Source: Pseudoalteromonas sp. UG3-2
GTDB lineage: Bacteria; Pseudomonadota; Gammaproteobacteria; Enterobacterales; Alteromonadaceae
Direction of reading: 5' to 3'
Length of the DNA: 64,000 nt
NCBI RefSeq assembly: GCF_037120705.1
Contig: NZ_JAWLJU010000002.1
Span: 2,232,001-2,296,000, forward strand
Shown here: one piece after another, positions 35,779-44,362 of the stretch
Position numbering within the stretch: position 1 is the stretch's first letter
How the letters are laid out: each line of letters starts with the position of its first letter
Made by a program: the position numbers and the translations under genes
The notes under the pieces: model-generated
Database searches by the model: none
Told to the model about the DNA's origin: nothing
What the model saw: only the letters and a program-made list of their open reading frames with translations

Positions 35779-36552
35779 TTATTGCGTAACCTCAGCACAG
35801 ATGAGTTGAATACCACGCGCTTTGATCGCTTGGATAAGTGACTCAGCCAAGTTGTTGTCGGTGATCAAAGTGGTGATCTGTGCCCAAGGAATTTCTAAAT
35901 TCGGTATTTTTCTGCCAATTTTATCTGACTCAACCATGACAATGACCTCACGAGCCGATTGCGCCATCACTTGGCTTAGACCTATGAGTTCATTAAAGGT
36001 GGTGGTACCACGCTCAACATCAATGCCGTCGGCACCAATAAATAGCTGATCAAAATCATAAGATTGTAGTACGTGTTCAGCCACTTGGCCTTGAAATGAC
36101 TCAGAGTGCGGGTCCCAAGTTCCACCGGTCATCAATAATGTCGGTTCATTTTCTAACGACAATAAGCGGTTAGCGATATTCATGGCATTGGTCATCACCA
36201 CTAAGCCATGCTTTGTCGCCAGCTCTGGGATCAAGGTTTCTGTGGTTCTGCCACTGTCAATAATGATGCGGTTATGATCTTTAATCAGCCCCGCAGCCGC
36301 TTTGGCAATGGCAGTTTTACGTGCCGAGTCTTGCGCATCTTTACTGCTGGCGGTGATCTCTTTTGGCAACGCAATGGCACCACCATAGCGGCGCAGTAAT
36401 AGCCCGCTTTTTTCTAAGGCCGTTAAGTCTTTACGGATCGTCACTTCTGATGTTTCAAACTCAGCGGCAAGCGACTCAACACTGACTTCGCCATACTCAT
36501 TAACCCAAGAAAGTATGGTGTGTCGGCGCTGCTGAGTGTTTCGTTTGGTCAT
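35779..36552 (-). CDS. DeoR/GlpR-family transcriptional regulator upstream of glmS
   Basis: The 257-residue protein has an N-terminal DeoR helix-turn-helix ([31 protein letters not shown], then LLRRYGGA) and a C-terminal sugar-phosphate sensor domain with DSGRTTE and IGADGID. It lies 28 bp before glmS in the same direction, so it probably senses an amino-sugar phosphate and controls glmS and itself. A TTTCG-type dyad lies just upstream of its start. Confidence 0.85.
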   Translation of the reverse strand: MTKRNTQQRRHTILSWVNEYGEVSVESLAAEFETSEVTIRKDLTALEKSGLLLRRYGGAIALPKEITASSKDAQDSARKTAIAKAAAGLIKDHNRIIIDSGRTTETLIPELATKHGLVVMTNAMNIANRLLSLENEPTLLMTGGTWDPHSESFQGQVAEHVLQSYDFDQLFIGADGIDVERGTTTFNELIGLSQVMAQSAREVIVMVESDKIGRKIPNLEIPWAQITTLITDNNLAESLIQAIKARGIQLICAEVTQ

Positions 36553-36560
36553 CCAATAAG

Positions 36561-36595
36561 TTTCGTTTCGAAATTTAAAAACATTATAAACGAAA
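36561..36595. promoter_or_regulatory. TTTCG dyad, probable DeoR-family operator
   Basis: TTTCGTTT (36561-36568) and AAACGAAA (36588-36595) form an inverted pair with 19 bases between, directly upstream of the regulator gene. DeoR-family operators often contain TTTCG repeats, so autoregulation is likely. Confidence 0.5.
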
Positions 36596-36703
36596 TTTAG
36601 CTCCTCGCAATACGCTAATTTTGACTAACCGGCACTTTTTTATGGCAATTTTATAAGCAACCCTGTATTTTTACCCGAAACAGGTAAATAAAAGGATATT
36701 GAG

Positions 36704-38632
36704 ATGAAAAGTTTACTAAGGATAACTTTTTTGTGTTTAGGTTTAGTTGGCTGCGGCGGCTCCGGCTCTTCTAGTAGTGAACCAAACCAACCGACAACTG
36801 AGCAACCCACTGATGATAGTTCTCAAACGGACAAAGACGGTGGTAATAACTCTCAAACAGATAAAGGCGGTGATGATTCATCATCTAAGGACAGTACGCA
36901 AACCTCAAAGCCAGTGGCTCAGATACAAGCTAATTCTAATGCAGTGGTTGACGAAACTGTACAACTCAATACCTCTGGTAGCACTATACCTTCCGGGGCA
37001 CAAATAAGCTGGTCTTGGCGCTCTAGGCCAGCGTCAAGTAACGCACAGTTTAGTCAACTTAACGCTCAACAAACCACTTTTACCCCAGATGTCGCAGGTA
37101 CATATGACATTGGTCTGACAATCACCGCAGGTGATGTTGAGGCAAAGGCAACGTTTATCGTAACAGTGTCGCAACCAACTCCGCCACCATCTGATAATAC
37201 GCCCCCTGTTGCCGACTTCGCCATCGCTAAAGATGAAATTGCTACCGCAGAAAGCTTAACGTTAGATGCAAGCAGTAGTAAAGACGCTGACAATGACAGC
37301 CTAAGTTACCAATGGCAGGTAACCGCCCCAAGCAATGCCAGCGAATATACTTTGGTTAGCCCCAAGAATGTACAAGCCTCTTTTGCCTCTGATTTTCCTG
37401 GTGAGTATATCATTAACTTGGTTGTTTCTGACGGACGCGCTAGCCACAGTAAATCAGCTACAATAAACGTTGTTGCGGATCCACAACCGTCTCCTCTGCA
37501 AGCTGTGATCACAGCGCCTAAAGAGGTCGAGATGAGTGAGAATACCCAAATAAGTCTGAAGGGTGAAGATAGCACTTATACGTCCGCTTCTGGCATTGAG
37601 TTTTTATGGAGCTGGGATAGCAAACCACAAGATAGTCAGGCCAAATTTACGCACCCACTCGGACTCTCAACGGTCGCGGAGCTCGATAAGGCCGGAGAAT
37701 ATACGGTGCGGTTTAGTATAAAAGACAACCAAGGCCGATTAAGTGAAGCAATGCACACTTTTAACGTTGTTGAAGGGGAGCCAAACAAACCCATAGTGCA
37801 CATAGACGCGCCCGACTCGGGTAGGGTGAATGAAGCCATAGAGCTTAGCGCCAGAAGAAGTCGTGATATTGATGGCCGCGCCCTTTCTTATACTTGGACA
37901 GTTGAGCCTAAAACAGCAAACTTAGATTACTCCACCAGTAACGAACACACCGATACAATGACATTCACGGCTCACAGCGAAGGCTTTTATAGCTATTCAG
38001 TATCAGTGAGCAATGGAGAGTTAAGTCAATCTAGCAGTGGTTTCATACAAATCCACCCAGACAACTTTGCCCCCACTGTCTCAATTACCCCCAAAGCCTC
38101 TAACAGCGTGGTAGGAAATACGCAATCCTTTATCGCCACTGGTGAAGACAAAGATGGTGATACACTGACTTACGAATGGCTGTTAGATAGCCAGCCCAAT
38201 GGTAGTCAAGCCAGCTTAATAAGCCAAGGCAAAACTGCGGAGCTTACCTATGATGAACCGGGAAATTATGTCGTAATTGCGAAGGTATCAGATGGTAAAA
38301 AAAGCGCCACAGATGTGGCCTTAGCGAGAGTCAGTGAAGCACAGAATAATGCTACGACCATTGCTGGTATCACCCACACTGGTCTAATGAAAGTCAACAA
38401 TATGGTTCGTGTTCATGCAGAGGTAATGGATAACGACAGTGCCCCTGAAGCACTCACCTACTTTTGGAAAATACAGGGACCAACCGGGTATTTAAGCCAC
38501 TTAGCGCAGTCTGATAAACACAGTGTCTCATTTACCCCGAAGCAGTCAGGCCGCTATGAAGTGTTCTTGCACGTTGTTGATAAAAACTCTGCGACAGTTG
38601 CAACGCAAGCTACCAGTCTGATTATTTTATAA
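36704..38632 (+). CDS. Surface lipoprotein with PKD-like repeats
   Basis: The 642-residue protein begins with a lipoprotein signal (lipobox LVGC, Cys17), followed by a low-complexity Ser/Asp/Gln/Thr linker to residue about 65 that contains a small repeat (SQTDKxGG twice). The rest is five or six tandem PKD/Ig-like domains of about 90 residues, each with patterns such as LDASSSKDADNDSLSYQW and YTVRFSIKDNQG. No catalytic domain is present. Such proteins are usually anchored in the outer membrane and act as adhesins or spacers. Isolated gene. Confidence 0.8.
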   Translation: MKSLLRITFLCLGLVGCGGSGSSSSEPNQPTTEQPTDDSSQTDKDGGNNSQTDKGGDDSSSKDSTQTSKPVAQIQANSNAVVDETVQLNTSGSTIPSGAQISWSWRSRPASSNAQFSQLNAQQTTFTPDVAGTYDIGLTITAGDVEAKATFIVTVSQPTPPPSDNTPPVADFAIAKDEIATAESLTLDASSSKDADNDSLSYQWQVTAPSNASEYTLVSPKNVQASFASDFPGEYIINLVVSDGRASHSKSATINVVADPQPSPLQAVITAPKEVEMSENTQISLKGEDSTYTSASGIEFLWSWDSKPQDSQAKFTHPLGLSTVAELDKAGEYTVRFSIKDNQGRLSEAMHTFNVVEGEPNKPIVHIDAPDSGRVNEAIELSARRSRDIDGRALSYTWTVEPKTANLDYSTSNEHTDTMTFTAHSEGFYSYSVSVSNGELSQSSSGFIQIHPDNFAPTVSITPKASNSVVGNTQSFIATGEDKDGDTLTYEWLLDSQPNGSQASLISQGKTAELTYDEPGNYVVIAKVSDGKKSATDVALARVSEAQNNATTIAGITHTGLMKVNNMVRVHAEVMDNDSAPEALTYFWKIQGPTGYLSHLAQSDKHSVSFTPKQSGRYEVFLHVVDKNSATVATQATSLIIL

Positions 38633-38640
38633 CTACAGCA

Positions 38641-38672
38641 GTGAGAGTTAGGTACAAGGCACTAACTCTCAC
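38641..38672. terminator. Inverted repeat between convergent genes
   Basis: Perfect 11-bp arms GTGAGAGTTAG and CTAACTCTCAC with a 10-nt loop stand between the stops of the PKD lipoprotein and the leftward 104-residue gene. No strong T tract. Confidence 0.5.
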
Positions 38673-38685
38673 TCACCCACTGTGC

Positions 38686-39000
38686 TTATGCATTTGCGTT
38701 AACTAGGTTTCTTATTTCCATATTGCTTATGTGCAAACTGCTAGAGTCTTCCGGTCCCATCTCATCATAAGCAGACTCTAAGCGCAAAAAGGCATGAGTC
38801 GCGCCTAGCTCTGCTAACTTGGCTTCGGCTTCTCGTAGCGAGTTGAAAGACTCTAACTTTCCCGCAGGATTGGTTAATATGTGTAAATCACCAACAGCGT
38901 CTTGGCCACCAGCAAGATAGTGATTAGAATCGGCATAGCTTAATACGATGGCAGACAACTCTTGTGTGGCAATTTTTTCTTTCAATACTGCGGCTAGCAT
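38686..39000 (-). CDS. Conserved hypothetical protein, about 100 residues
   Basis: A 104-residue soluble protein with no signal sequence or membrane helix. It has the look of a small alpha/beta domain (YLAGGQDAVGDLHILTNPAGKLESFNSLREAEAKLAELGATHAFLRLES) similar to what I recall of the DUF6482 family, but that match is tentative. Ribosome site GAGGAGAGCG precedes the ATG. Function unknown. Confidence 0.6.
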   Translation of the reverse strand: MLAAVLKEKIATQELSAIVLSYADSNHYLAGGQDAVGDLHILTNPAGKLESFNSLREAEAKLAELGATHAFLRLESAYDEMGPEDSSSLHISNMEIRNLVNANA

Positions 39001-39192
39001 AACGCTCTCCTCGTTTTGTTATTAACCTACATTTAAACGCACTAAAGTGACTCAAGGTTCATTGCTTTGTGCAAAAACCAACCAACACCTTATTCAGCAA
39101 TGCACGGTAAAGCTTGTTCACATAACACTGAGCACAAACACTGGCATGAGCGCGCATTTCTGATAGGGTAAAACAAAAACTAGGATCGCATT

Positions 39193-39675
39193 ATGATAAA
39201 ACCTTACGCCATCGCTTTACTTGGGCTGTTAAGTTCAACCGCCAGTATGGCCAAACCTGAGCATATTTTTTTATTACGCCATGCGGAAAAAGCCGCAGGA
39301 CAAAATCCGTCATTAACCGCTCAAGGGCAATTAAGAGCTAATGCCATCGCCAAACAGCTCAGCCCATGGCAACCTAATCACCTCTTCAGTAGTAATTATA
39401 AGCGCACCCAAGAAACCCTTGCGCCGCTAGCGAAAATGACGAAACAAGAAGTGAGTATTTACAATGCTAGAAAGCTGTCTGCATTTGCAACTGAGTTACT
39501 CGAGCATAACGGCGTTGTCGTCGTTGCCGGCCACAGCAATACCACACCTGAGTTACTGGCTAAGCTTTCAGGGTACAAAGTGATGATCGCCGAAGATGAG
39601 TTTCACAAGCTGTTTGAATTGCGCTTACATAATGGCGAATACCAATTAATAAGGCATCAAAGCGAAAGTGAATAA
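39193..39675 (+). CDS. Periplasmic histidine phosphatase family protein
   Basis: The 160-residue protein has a signal peptide (cut near SMAKP) and a phosphoglycerate-mutase/histidine phosphatase fold: LLRHAEK with the phosphorylated His, FSSNYKRTQETL, and the second His in VVAGHSNTTPELL. It should remove phosphate from a small or protein substrate in the periplasm. A terminator follows directly. Confidence 0.82.
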   Translation: MIKPYAIALLGLLSSTASMAKPEHIFLLRHAEKAAGQNPSLTAQGQLRANAIAKQLSPWQPNHLFSSNYKRTQETLAPLAKMTKQEVSIYNARKLSAFATELLEHNGVVVVAGHSNTTPELLAKLSGYKVMIAEDEFHKLFELRLHNGEYQLIRHQSESE

Positions 39676-39681
39676 CGCAAA

Positions 39682-39713
39682 ATGACCTACCACTTGCGGT
39701 AGGTCATCTTTTT
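39682..39713 (+). terminator. Intrinsic terminator
   Basis: ATGACCTACC / GGTAGGTCAT with a 6-nt loop, followed by CTTTTTT. Confidence 0.85.
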
Positions 39714-39742
39714 GGTCGTAGTTGGATTAATTATCCTTGTCT

Positions 39743-42139
39743 TTACTCATATCGTAATATTAACGATGGTCGTGTGCTGGCGGCTTTAAAAGCAAGAGTG
39801 GCAACCGTAAGCCAAGTAATGCCAGCTACCACCAACGCCGCAATACCATAAACCCACACTGCTTGCTCTACTCTGTCGTTAAAGTTGGCGAGCCAATCAC
39901 CGACTAACCAGTAGGTGACGGGATAAGCAATGGCGACGCTGACCGCCACTAAAGTCAGGAACTCTTTGGCTAAAATATTAACAATGCTAAAGCGCGAAGC
40001 GCCTAACACCTTACGCACCGCCACTTCTTTTTGGCGACGGACGGTGGCAAAAGATGCTAGACCAAATGTCCCCAAGCAGGTTAAGAATACCGCAAGGCCT
40101 GTGAAGATCTGTACCACGTTAGAAATGCGTTTATCACCGCTTAGCACCGCCTGATAACTCTCAGAGAGTAAGTTAATCTCGGGCTCATACACATTCGCTG
40201 TTTTTGCCAGTACGCTAACCAATTCTTGCCTAATCTGCATTAGCTGCTGTGGTTCTATGGTTAAGATCACTTCAGAGGTTGGGTTAAAGTAAGTAAATCC
40301 CAGCAAGAACATAATATTAGAGTTCGCTTCTTGGGCATTGCCCACTTTGACATCGGCAACCACTCCCACCACTCGCATTTCTACGTTGCGGCCAGTGTCT
40401 TTAATGGTTTTGCCAATGATATCGACAACATTACTGTAGCCGGCCTGCTTAGCAACCGATTCTGTAATAATGGTGCCTACGGTTGTAACGCCATTATTTC
40501 GGCTTGCCCAATCACCTGCAAACTCGCGACTAAAATCTCGACCAGCAAGTAGCGTTAAGCCTAACCCTTTAACTACCTCATAGCTTGTGCCAATCACTGG
40601 CGTTAGGGATTGTGACTGTTCACCATTAGGCCAAGTCGGTACTAAGGTATTATTGATTGAGCGCGTCAACTGGGTATCGATGACACTTACGTGTTTCACC
40701 CCTGCAACCGCTGAAAACTGCTTAATTAGTGATGTTGGCTCTTTGGTGAAAGCGGATTTTACCGGCACTTCTGAGACCACCAAGCGTTGACCCGTTTCAT
40801 AACCTAGCGGTAAGTTTTGTAAATGTGCTAACTGAGATTGCAGCGTTACCGACGCAATAATTAACCCGATGGCCAGACCTGCCTGTAAAGTAAGTAAGCT
40901 CTTACGTACCAATATCGCTGTGTTTCCACGTTGTAAGTCACCACTTAGCACACGCTTGGCACTGAAAGATGAGATAAAGAACGCCGGGTAAAGACCAGCT
41001 AATAAGCCCACCGCGATAGCAACCACGACCACAACAACGCTAAAAGCAGAAGCATAATCAATACTGAGCGCGCGACCAACTAAGTGATTAAAACTAGGTA
41101 GTAATAACTCCACTAAAGCACAAGCAATGAGCATCGATAACACAGACACCAACACAGACTCAGATAAAAATTGGGTTACCAATTGCGGTTTACTGGCACC
41201 AAGCGCTTTACGCACTCCCACTTCTTTTGCTCGCTTCGCCGATTGTGCCACCGTCATATTAATGAAGTTGAAAGCCGCAATGAAGATCAGCAACACGCTT
41301 AAACCAGCACAGATCATCACCACTTGCTTGGCTCCCCCCACCTTCATTTCAAACGGTGACTTTGCGGTAAAATGGAGGTCGAGTAAGGGGTGTAGCTGCA
41401 GCGATAAGCGGCCTTTAAAATCACCAAAATAGTATTTGTCAGTCAGTGTTTTTTCCAATGCAGCGACATCCGTTTGCGGCGCCAATCGTAAATACACATA
41501 GCTTGAAGTAATGTCCGTGTTGACTGGATCATGCTCTACAGAAACCAGGTTTTTAAAGCCAAAGTGGGTATTTTCAGGTAAGTCAGTAAATACCGCGTTT
41601 ACCGTATATTGGCCATTTTTATGCTGCAGGGTCTCGCCAATCACATCAGTGCGACCAAAAATACGTTGTGCCTCTGAACCACTTAAGGCGATGCTATTTG
41701 GCACACTCATGGCATTTTCAAGATTGCCTGCCAGCGTTTTTATATCAATAAAGTTTTCAATATTGGCCGTGGCACCATAGAGATCGTTCAGTTTAAAGCC
41801 TTGATTTTGCACTTTGACATCGACCTCGGCTTCGCGAGTAAACTCCACCATCGTCAGTGCAAATACTTCTTCAACCTGACTGTATTCCAGTGCTCGAGTA
41901 CCGTTGATGTAGTTAAACACAGGCACAACGCCCAGCCCTAATTGCGAATAGTCTTGCGCAATTCGATACACGCGCTCAGCATGAGGCTGTTGGCTATCGT
42001 ACGACAATTCATTTTTGGCAAACAGTGCCACTAAAATAGCCGCCGCTAGGCCTACGCTGAGCCCTAACACATTGAGTATAAAGTGCTGTTTTTGCTGCTT
42101 AAAAGCACGCAGTGCCGTAATAAGATAGTTACTCAACAT
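39743..42139 (-). CDS. ABC transporter permease (MacB/FtsX type)
   Basis: The 798-residue protein has an N-terminal membrane helix, a large periplasmic domain, and two FtsX blocks: helices at about 280-420 (FNFINMTVAQSAKRAKEVGVRKALGAS) and at the C-terminus (TCLGTFGLASFATVRRQKEVAVRKVLGAS). The duplicated VRKxLGAS motif marks MacB-type exporters with two permease halves in one chain. It begins 2 bp after the ATPase stop and forms a tripartite system with that ATPase and the upstream adaptor. Peptide, antibiotic or lipoprotein export are all possible. Confidence 0.88.
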   Translation of the reverse strand: MLSNYLITALRAFKQQKQHFILNVLGLSVGLAAAILVALFAKNELSYDSQQPHAERVYRIAQDYSQLGLGVVPVFNYINGTRALEYSQVEEVFALTMVEFTREAEVDVKVQNQGFKLNDLYGATANIENFIDIKTLAGNLENAMSVPNSIALSGSEAQRIFGRTDVIGETLQHKNGQYTVNAVFTDLPENTHFGFKNLVSVEHDPVNTDITSSYVYLRLAPQTDVAALEKTLTDKYYFGDFKGRLSLQLHPLLDLHFTAKSPFEMKVGGAKQVVMICAGLSVLLIFIAAFNFINMTVAQSAKRAKEVGVRKALGASKPQLVTQFLSESVLVSVLSMLIACALVELLLPSFNHLVGRALSIDYASAFSVVVVVVAIAVGLLAGLYPAFFISSFSAKRVLSGDLQRGNTAILVRKSLLTLQAGLAIGLIIASVTLQSQLAHLQNLPLGYETGQRLVVSEVPVKSAFTKEPTSLIKQFSAVAGVKHVSVIDTQLTRSINNTLVPTWPNGEQSQSLTPVIGTSYEVVKGLGLTLLAGRDFSREFAGDWASRNNGVTTVGTIITESVAKQAGYSNVVDIIGKTIKDTGRNVEMRVVGVVADVKVGNAQEANSNIMFLLGFTYFNPTSEVILTIEPQQLMQIRQELVSVLAKTANVYEPEINLLSESYQAVLSGDKRISNVVQIFTGLAVFLTCLGTFGLASFATVRRQKEVAVRKVLGASRFSIVNILAKEFLTLVAVSVAIAYPVTYWLVGDWLANFNDRVEQAVWVYGIAALVVAGITWLTVATLAFKAASTRPSLILRYE

Positions 42140-42141
42140 AG

Positions 42142-42849
42142 TTACGCAACCTCGCTGCTGTGAAGGGTGTTTTGCTCATTAGCCTTGTCTAGCATGATTT
42201 GGCCATCTAATAGGCGCACCAGTCTATCGGCGTAGCTGCCCTCTTTTTCCGAGTGCGTCACCATGATCACTGTGGTGCCTTCACGGTTGAGCTCACGTAA
42301 CATGGCCATAACTTCTTCACCATTTTTCGAGTCCAAGTTACCGGTGGGCTCATCGGCTAAAATCAGTTTTGGATTAATCACCAAGGCTCTGGCTACGGCT
42401 ACACGTTGCTGCTGACCACCAGAAAGCTGTTGCGGCAAGTGCTCGGCACGGTGGTCAATGGCGACACGTTTTAAAATCTCTTCTACGCGCTGTTTGCGTT
42501 CACTTTTTGAGATATTTTGGTATTGCAGCGGTAGCTCGACGTTCTCAAATACGGTTAATTCATCGATAAGGTTAAAGCTTTGAAAGACAAAGCCAATGGC
42601 GGCTTTGCGCAGCTGTGATAACTGCTTCTCGCTGTAGCCTGCGATGTCTGTGCCAGCAAATTCAAACTGACCAGAAGATGGTGAGTCCAACATCCCCAGA
42701 ATCGAAAGTAGCGTCGATTTACCACAACCAGAAGGGCCCATAATGGCCACAAATTCGCCTTCGTTAACGGTTAAATTAATCTCACTTAGCGCAGTTGTTT
42801 CAACGTCTTGAGTACGAAATACACGGTTTAAATTAGTTAACTTTATCAT
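42142..42849 (-). CDS. ABC transporter ATP-binding protein (MacB/LolD type)
   Basis: The 235-residue ATPase shows Walker A GPSGCGKST, signature LSGGQQQRV and Walker B LILADEPTGNLDS, typical of the LolD/MacB branch. It powers the adjoining FtsX-type permease. It lies 10 bp after the adaptor gene. Confidence 0.93.
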   Translation of the reverse strand: MIKLTNLNRVFRTQDVETTALSEINLTVNEGEFVAIMGPSGCGKSTLLSILGMLDSPSSGQFEFAGTDIAGYSEKQLSQLRKAAIGFVFQSFNLIDELTVFENVELPLQYQNISKSERKQRVEEILKRVAIDHRAEHLPQQLSGGQQQRVAVARALVINPKLILADEPTGNLDSKNGEEVMAMLRELNREGTTVIMVTHSEKEGSYADRLVRLLDGQIMLDKANEQNTLHSSEVA

Positions 42850-42859
42850 TCTTATGTCC

Positions 42860-44113
42860 TTAGAAATTTAGCTGTTGCGCTTTGTCGAAGTTGCTGTAGC
42901 TTGAGGTGATCACTTGCTCACCAGGCGATAGGCCATCTAACACTTCGTAGTAATCTTGATTCTTCTTGCCTAGGCGAATGTCGCGACGTTCAGCGGTTTT
43001 ACCATCACTTGTCAGTACATAGACCCAGTTACCACCGGAGCTGGTAAAAAAGGCGCCGCGTTTTAGCAATAATGCATTTTCTTTGTTGCCGCCCAACATT
43101 AGCTCTACGTCGATGCTTTGGCCGCGTTTAATATCGTTTTGGCCAGTTGGCAGTGCCACTTCGATTTGAAATTGTGACTGCGTTACTCGGCTATCAATTT
43201 TGCTCACTTTAGCGGTGACAATGCCACTATCTAGCATCACATTCACCGCCATATCAGGTTGTACTTGGTTTAGGTAAAACTCATCAAGTCGCACCACTAG
43301 CTTGTATTCATCGGGAATGTCAATTTGCCCGAGGCGTGCGCCTTTTTGCTTTGAGGCGCCGATTTCGACGTCCAGCTCACTCAAATAGCCAGAAACAGGT
43401 GCCTTGATCAGTAGGTTTTCGAGGTTTTTACGCGCAAATTGTAGGTTTTTTTGCAGCATTTTGGCACTGTCTTCCAACTGCTCAACTTGCACTTTGCGAA
43501 TGGAGTTTTCTTGAGCCTGGCGCTCTAGCGTTAACTCTTTACGAGCTTTGTAATACTGTAAATCCTCTTCAATTTCCGACAAGCTATCAGTTGCTAGCAC
43601 GCCTTTTTCAACCAGCGGTTTAGATTGCTTATAACGGCGCTCCAAGTGGCTTATTTTTAGGTCGATTTCCAGTAAGTCACGACGTAAATTAAGGCGACTC
43701 GTTGCCATCGTCATTTGCGTATTGCGCAAGAAGTTAAGCTGCTCGGTGACCTGTGCTTCGCGGCTCATGACATCCAGCTGTAAACTGGTGTTACTTAATC
43801 TTACCAGTGGCTGACCCGCTTCAACGTACTCACCTTGCTCTACCAAACGTTCTTCTACCTGACCACCAGCGATGGTATCTAAGTAAATGGTGGTTTTTGG
43901 CACCACTCGACCGCGCAGACTCAAAGCATCCACGAATGCGCCCTGCTTTACTGTGCTGACGGTTAAATTACTCAGCTCTAGGTTTTGGCTACGACCCGAC
44001 GAAGCGGTGTTATTAAATGCCACAGCCGCGGCTGCAATACCAAGCAGTACCCCAGCCACAACGGCTTTTTTAAGGTGTTTTTGTAATCCTGAACGCTCTA
44101 TTTTCTTATCCAT
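42860..44113 (-). CDS. Periplasmic adaptor (HlyD/MacA-like) of ABC exporter
   Basis: The roughly 417-residue protein has one N-terminal membrane helix (about 17-35), a lipoyl half-motif (VEERLVEQGEYVEAGQPLVRLSN), a long coiled-coil hairpin (about 115-225), the second lipoyl half (LIKAPVSGYLSELDVEIG) and a beta-barrel domain. It bridges the inner-membrane permease to an outer-membrane channel. The ATG at 44113 is chosen over the GTG at 44119 because AGG lies seven bases before it. A sigma-54 promoter stands upstream. Confidence 0.88.
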   Translation of the reverse strand: MDKKIERSGLQKHLKKAVVAGVLLGIAAAAVAFNNTASSGRSQNLELSNLTVSTVKQGAFVDALSLRGRVVPKTTIYLDTIAGGQVEERLVEQGEYVEAGQPLVRLSNTSLQLDVMSREAQVTEQLNFLRNTQMTMATSRLNLRRDLLEIDLKISHLERRYKQSKPLVEKGVLATDSLSEIEEDLQYYKARKELTLERQAQENSIRKVQVEQLEDSAKMLQKNLQFARKNLENLLIKAPVSGYLSELDVEIGASKQKGARLGQIDIPDEYKLVVRLDEFYLNQVQPDMAVNVMLDSGIVTAKVSKIDSRVTQSQFQIEVALPTGQNDIKRGQSIDVELMLGGNKENALLLKRGAFFTSSGGNWVYVLTSDGKTAERRDIRLGKKNQDYYEVLDGLSPGEQVITSSYSNFDKAQQLNF

Positions 44114-44171
44114 AATCACGCCTATTGTGCTTTATCTGTTGAATCGTTGTTAGCGAATATGGGTAACTATA

Positions 44172-44187
44172 ATCAAGGGCTATGCCA
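44172..44187 (-). promoter_or_regulatory. Sigma-54 promoter for the ABC exporter operon
   Basis: Leftward, TGGCATA-N4-TTGA matches the -24/-12 consensus TGGCACG-N4-TTGC at most positions, with the GG and TTG elements in exact spacing. It lies about 60 bp before the adaptor start and is flanked by upstream sites and a divergent NtrC-type regulator gene. Confidence 0.75.
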
Positions 44188-44249
44188 AAGTGTAATTTTC
44201 ATTTAAAAACATAAGGTTAACCTTTTTCATTGTTATTCAGGATCGACGA

Positions 44250-44301
44250 GTGTCCGGAAATAGAACACATTAACATCAGCAAAGTGTCCATAAATGAACA
44301 C
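44250..44301. promoter_or_regulatory. Two dyad upstream activator sites
   Basis: GTGTCC-N7-GAACAC (44250-44268) and GTGTCC-N6-GAACAC (44284-44301) are two copies of one dyad, 34 bp apart, 63 to 129 bp upstream of the -24/-12 promoter. They fit binding sites for the NtrC-type regulator encoded at 44363. Confidence 0.65.
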
Positions 44302-44362
44302 TTTTTGTAGACGAGATGTAAACGGTTGCGGTACGCTAAAAGAAAAATAAAGCGATTAGGGT

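Noticed and set aside
36820..36890. DNA repeat in the PKD lipoprotein linker as a mobile or CRISPR repeat
   Set aside because: It is a short in-frame coding repeat of a Ser/Asp/Thr linker, explained by the lipoprotein gene.
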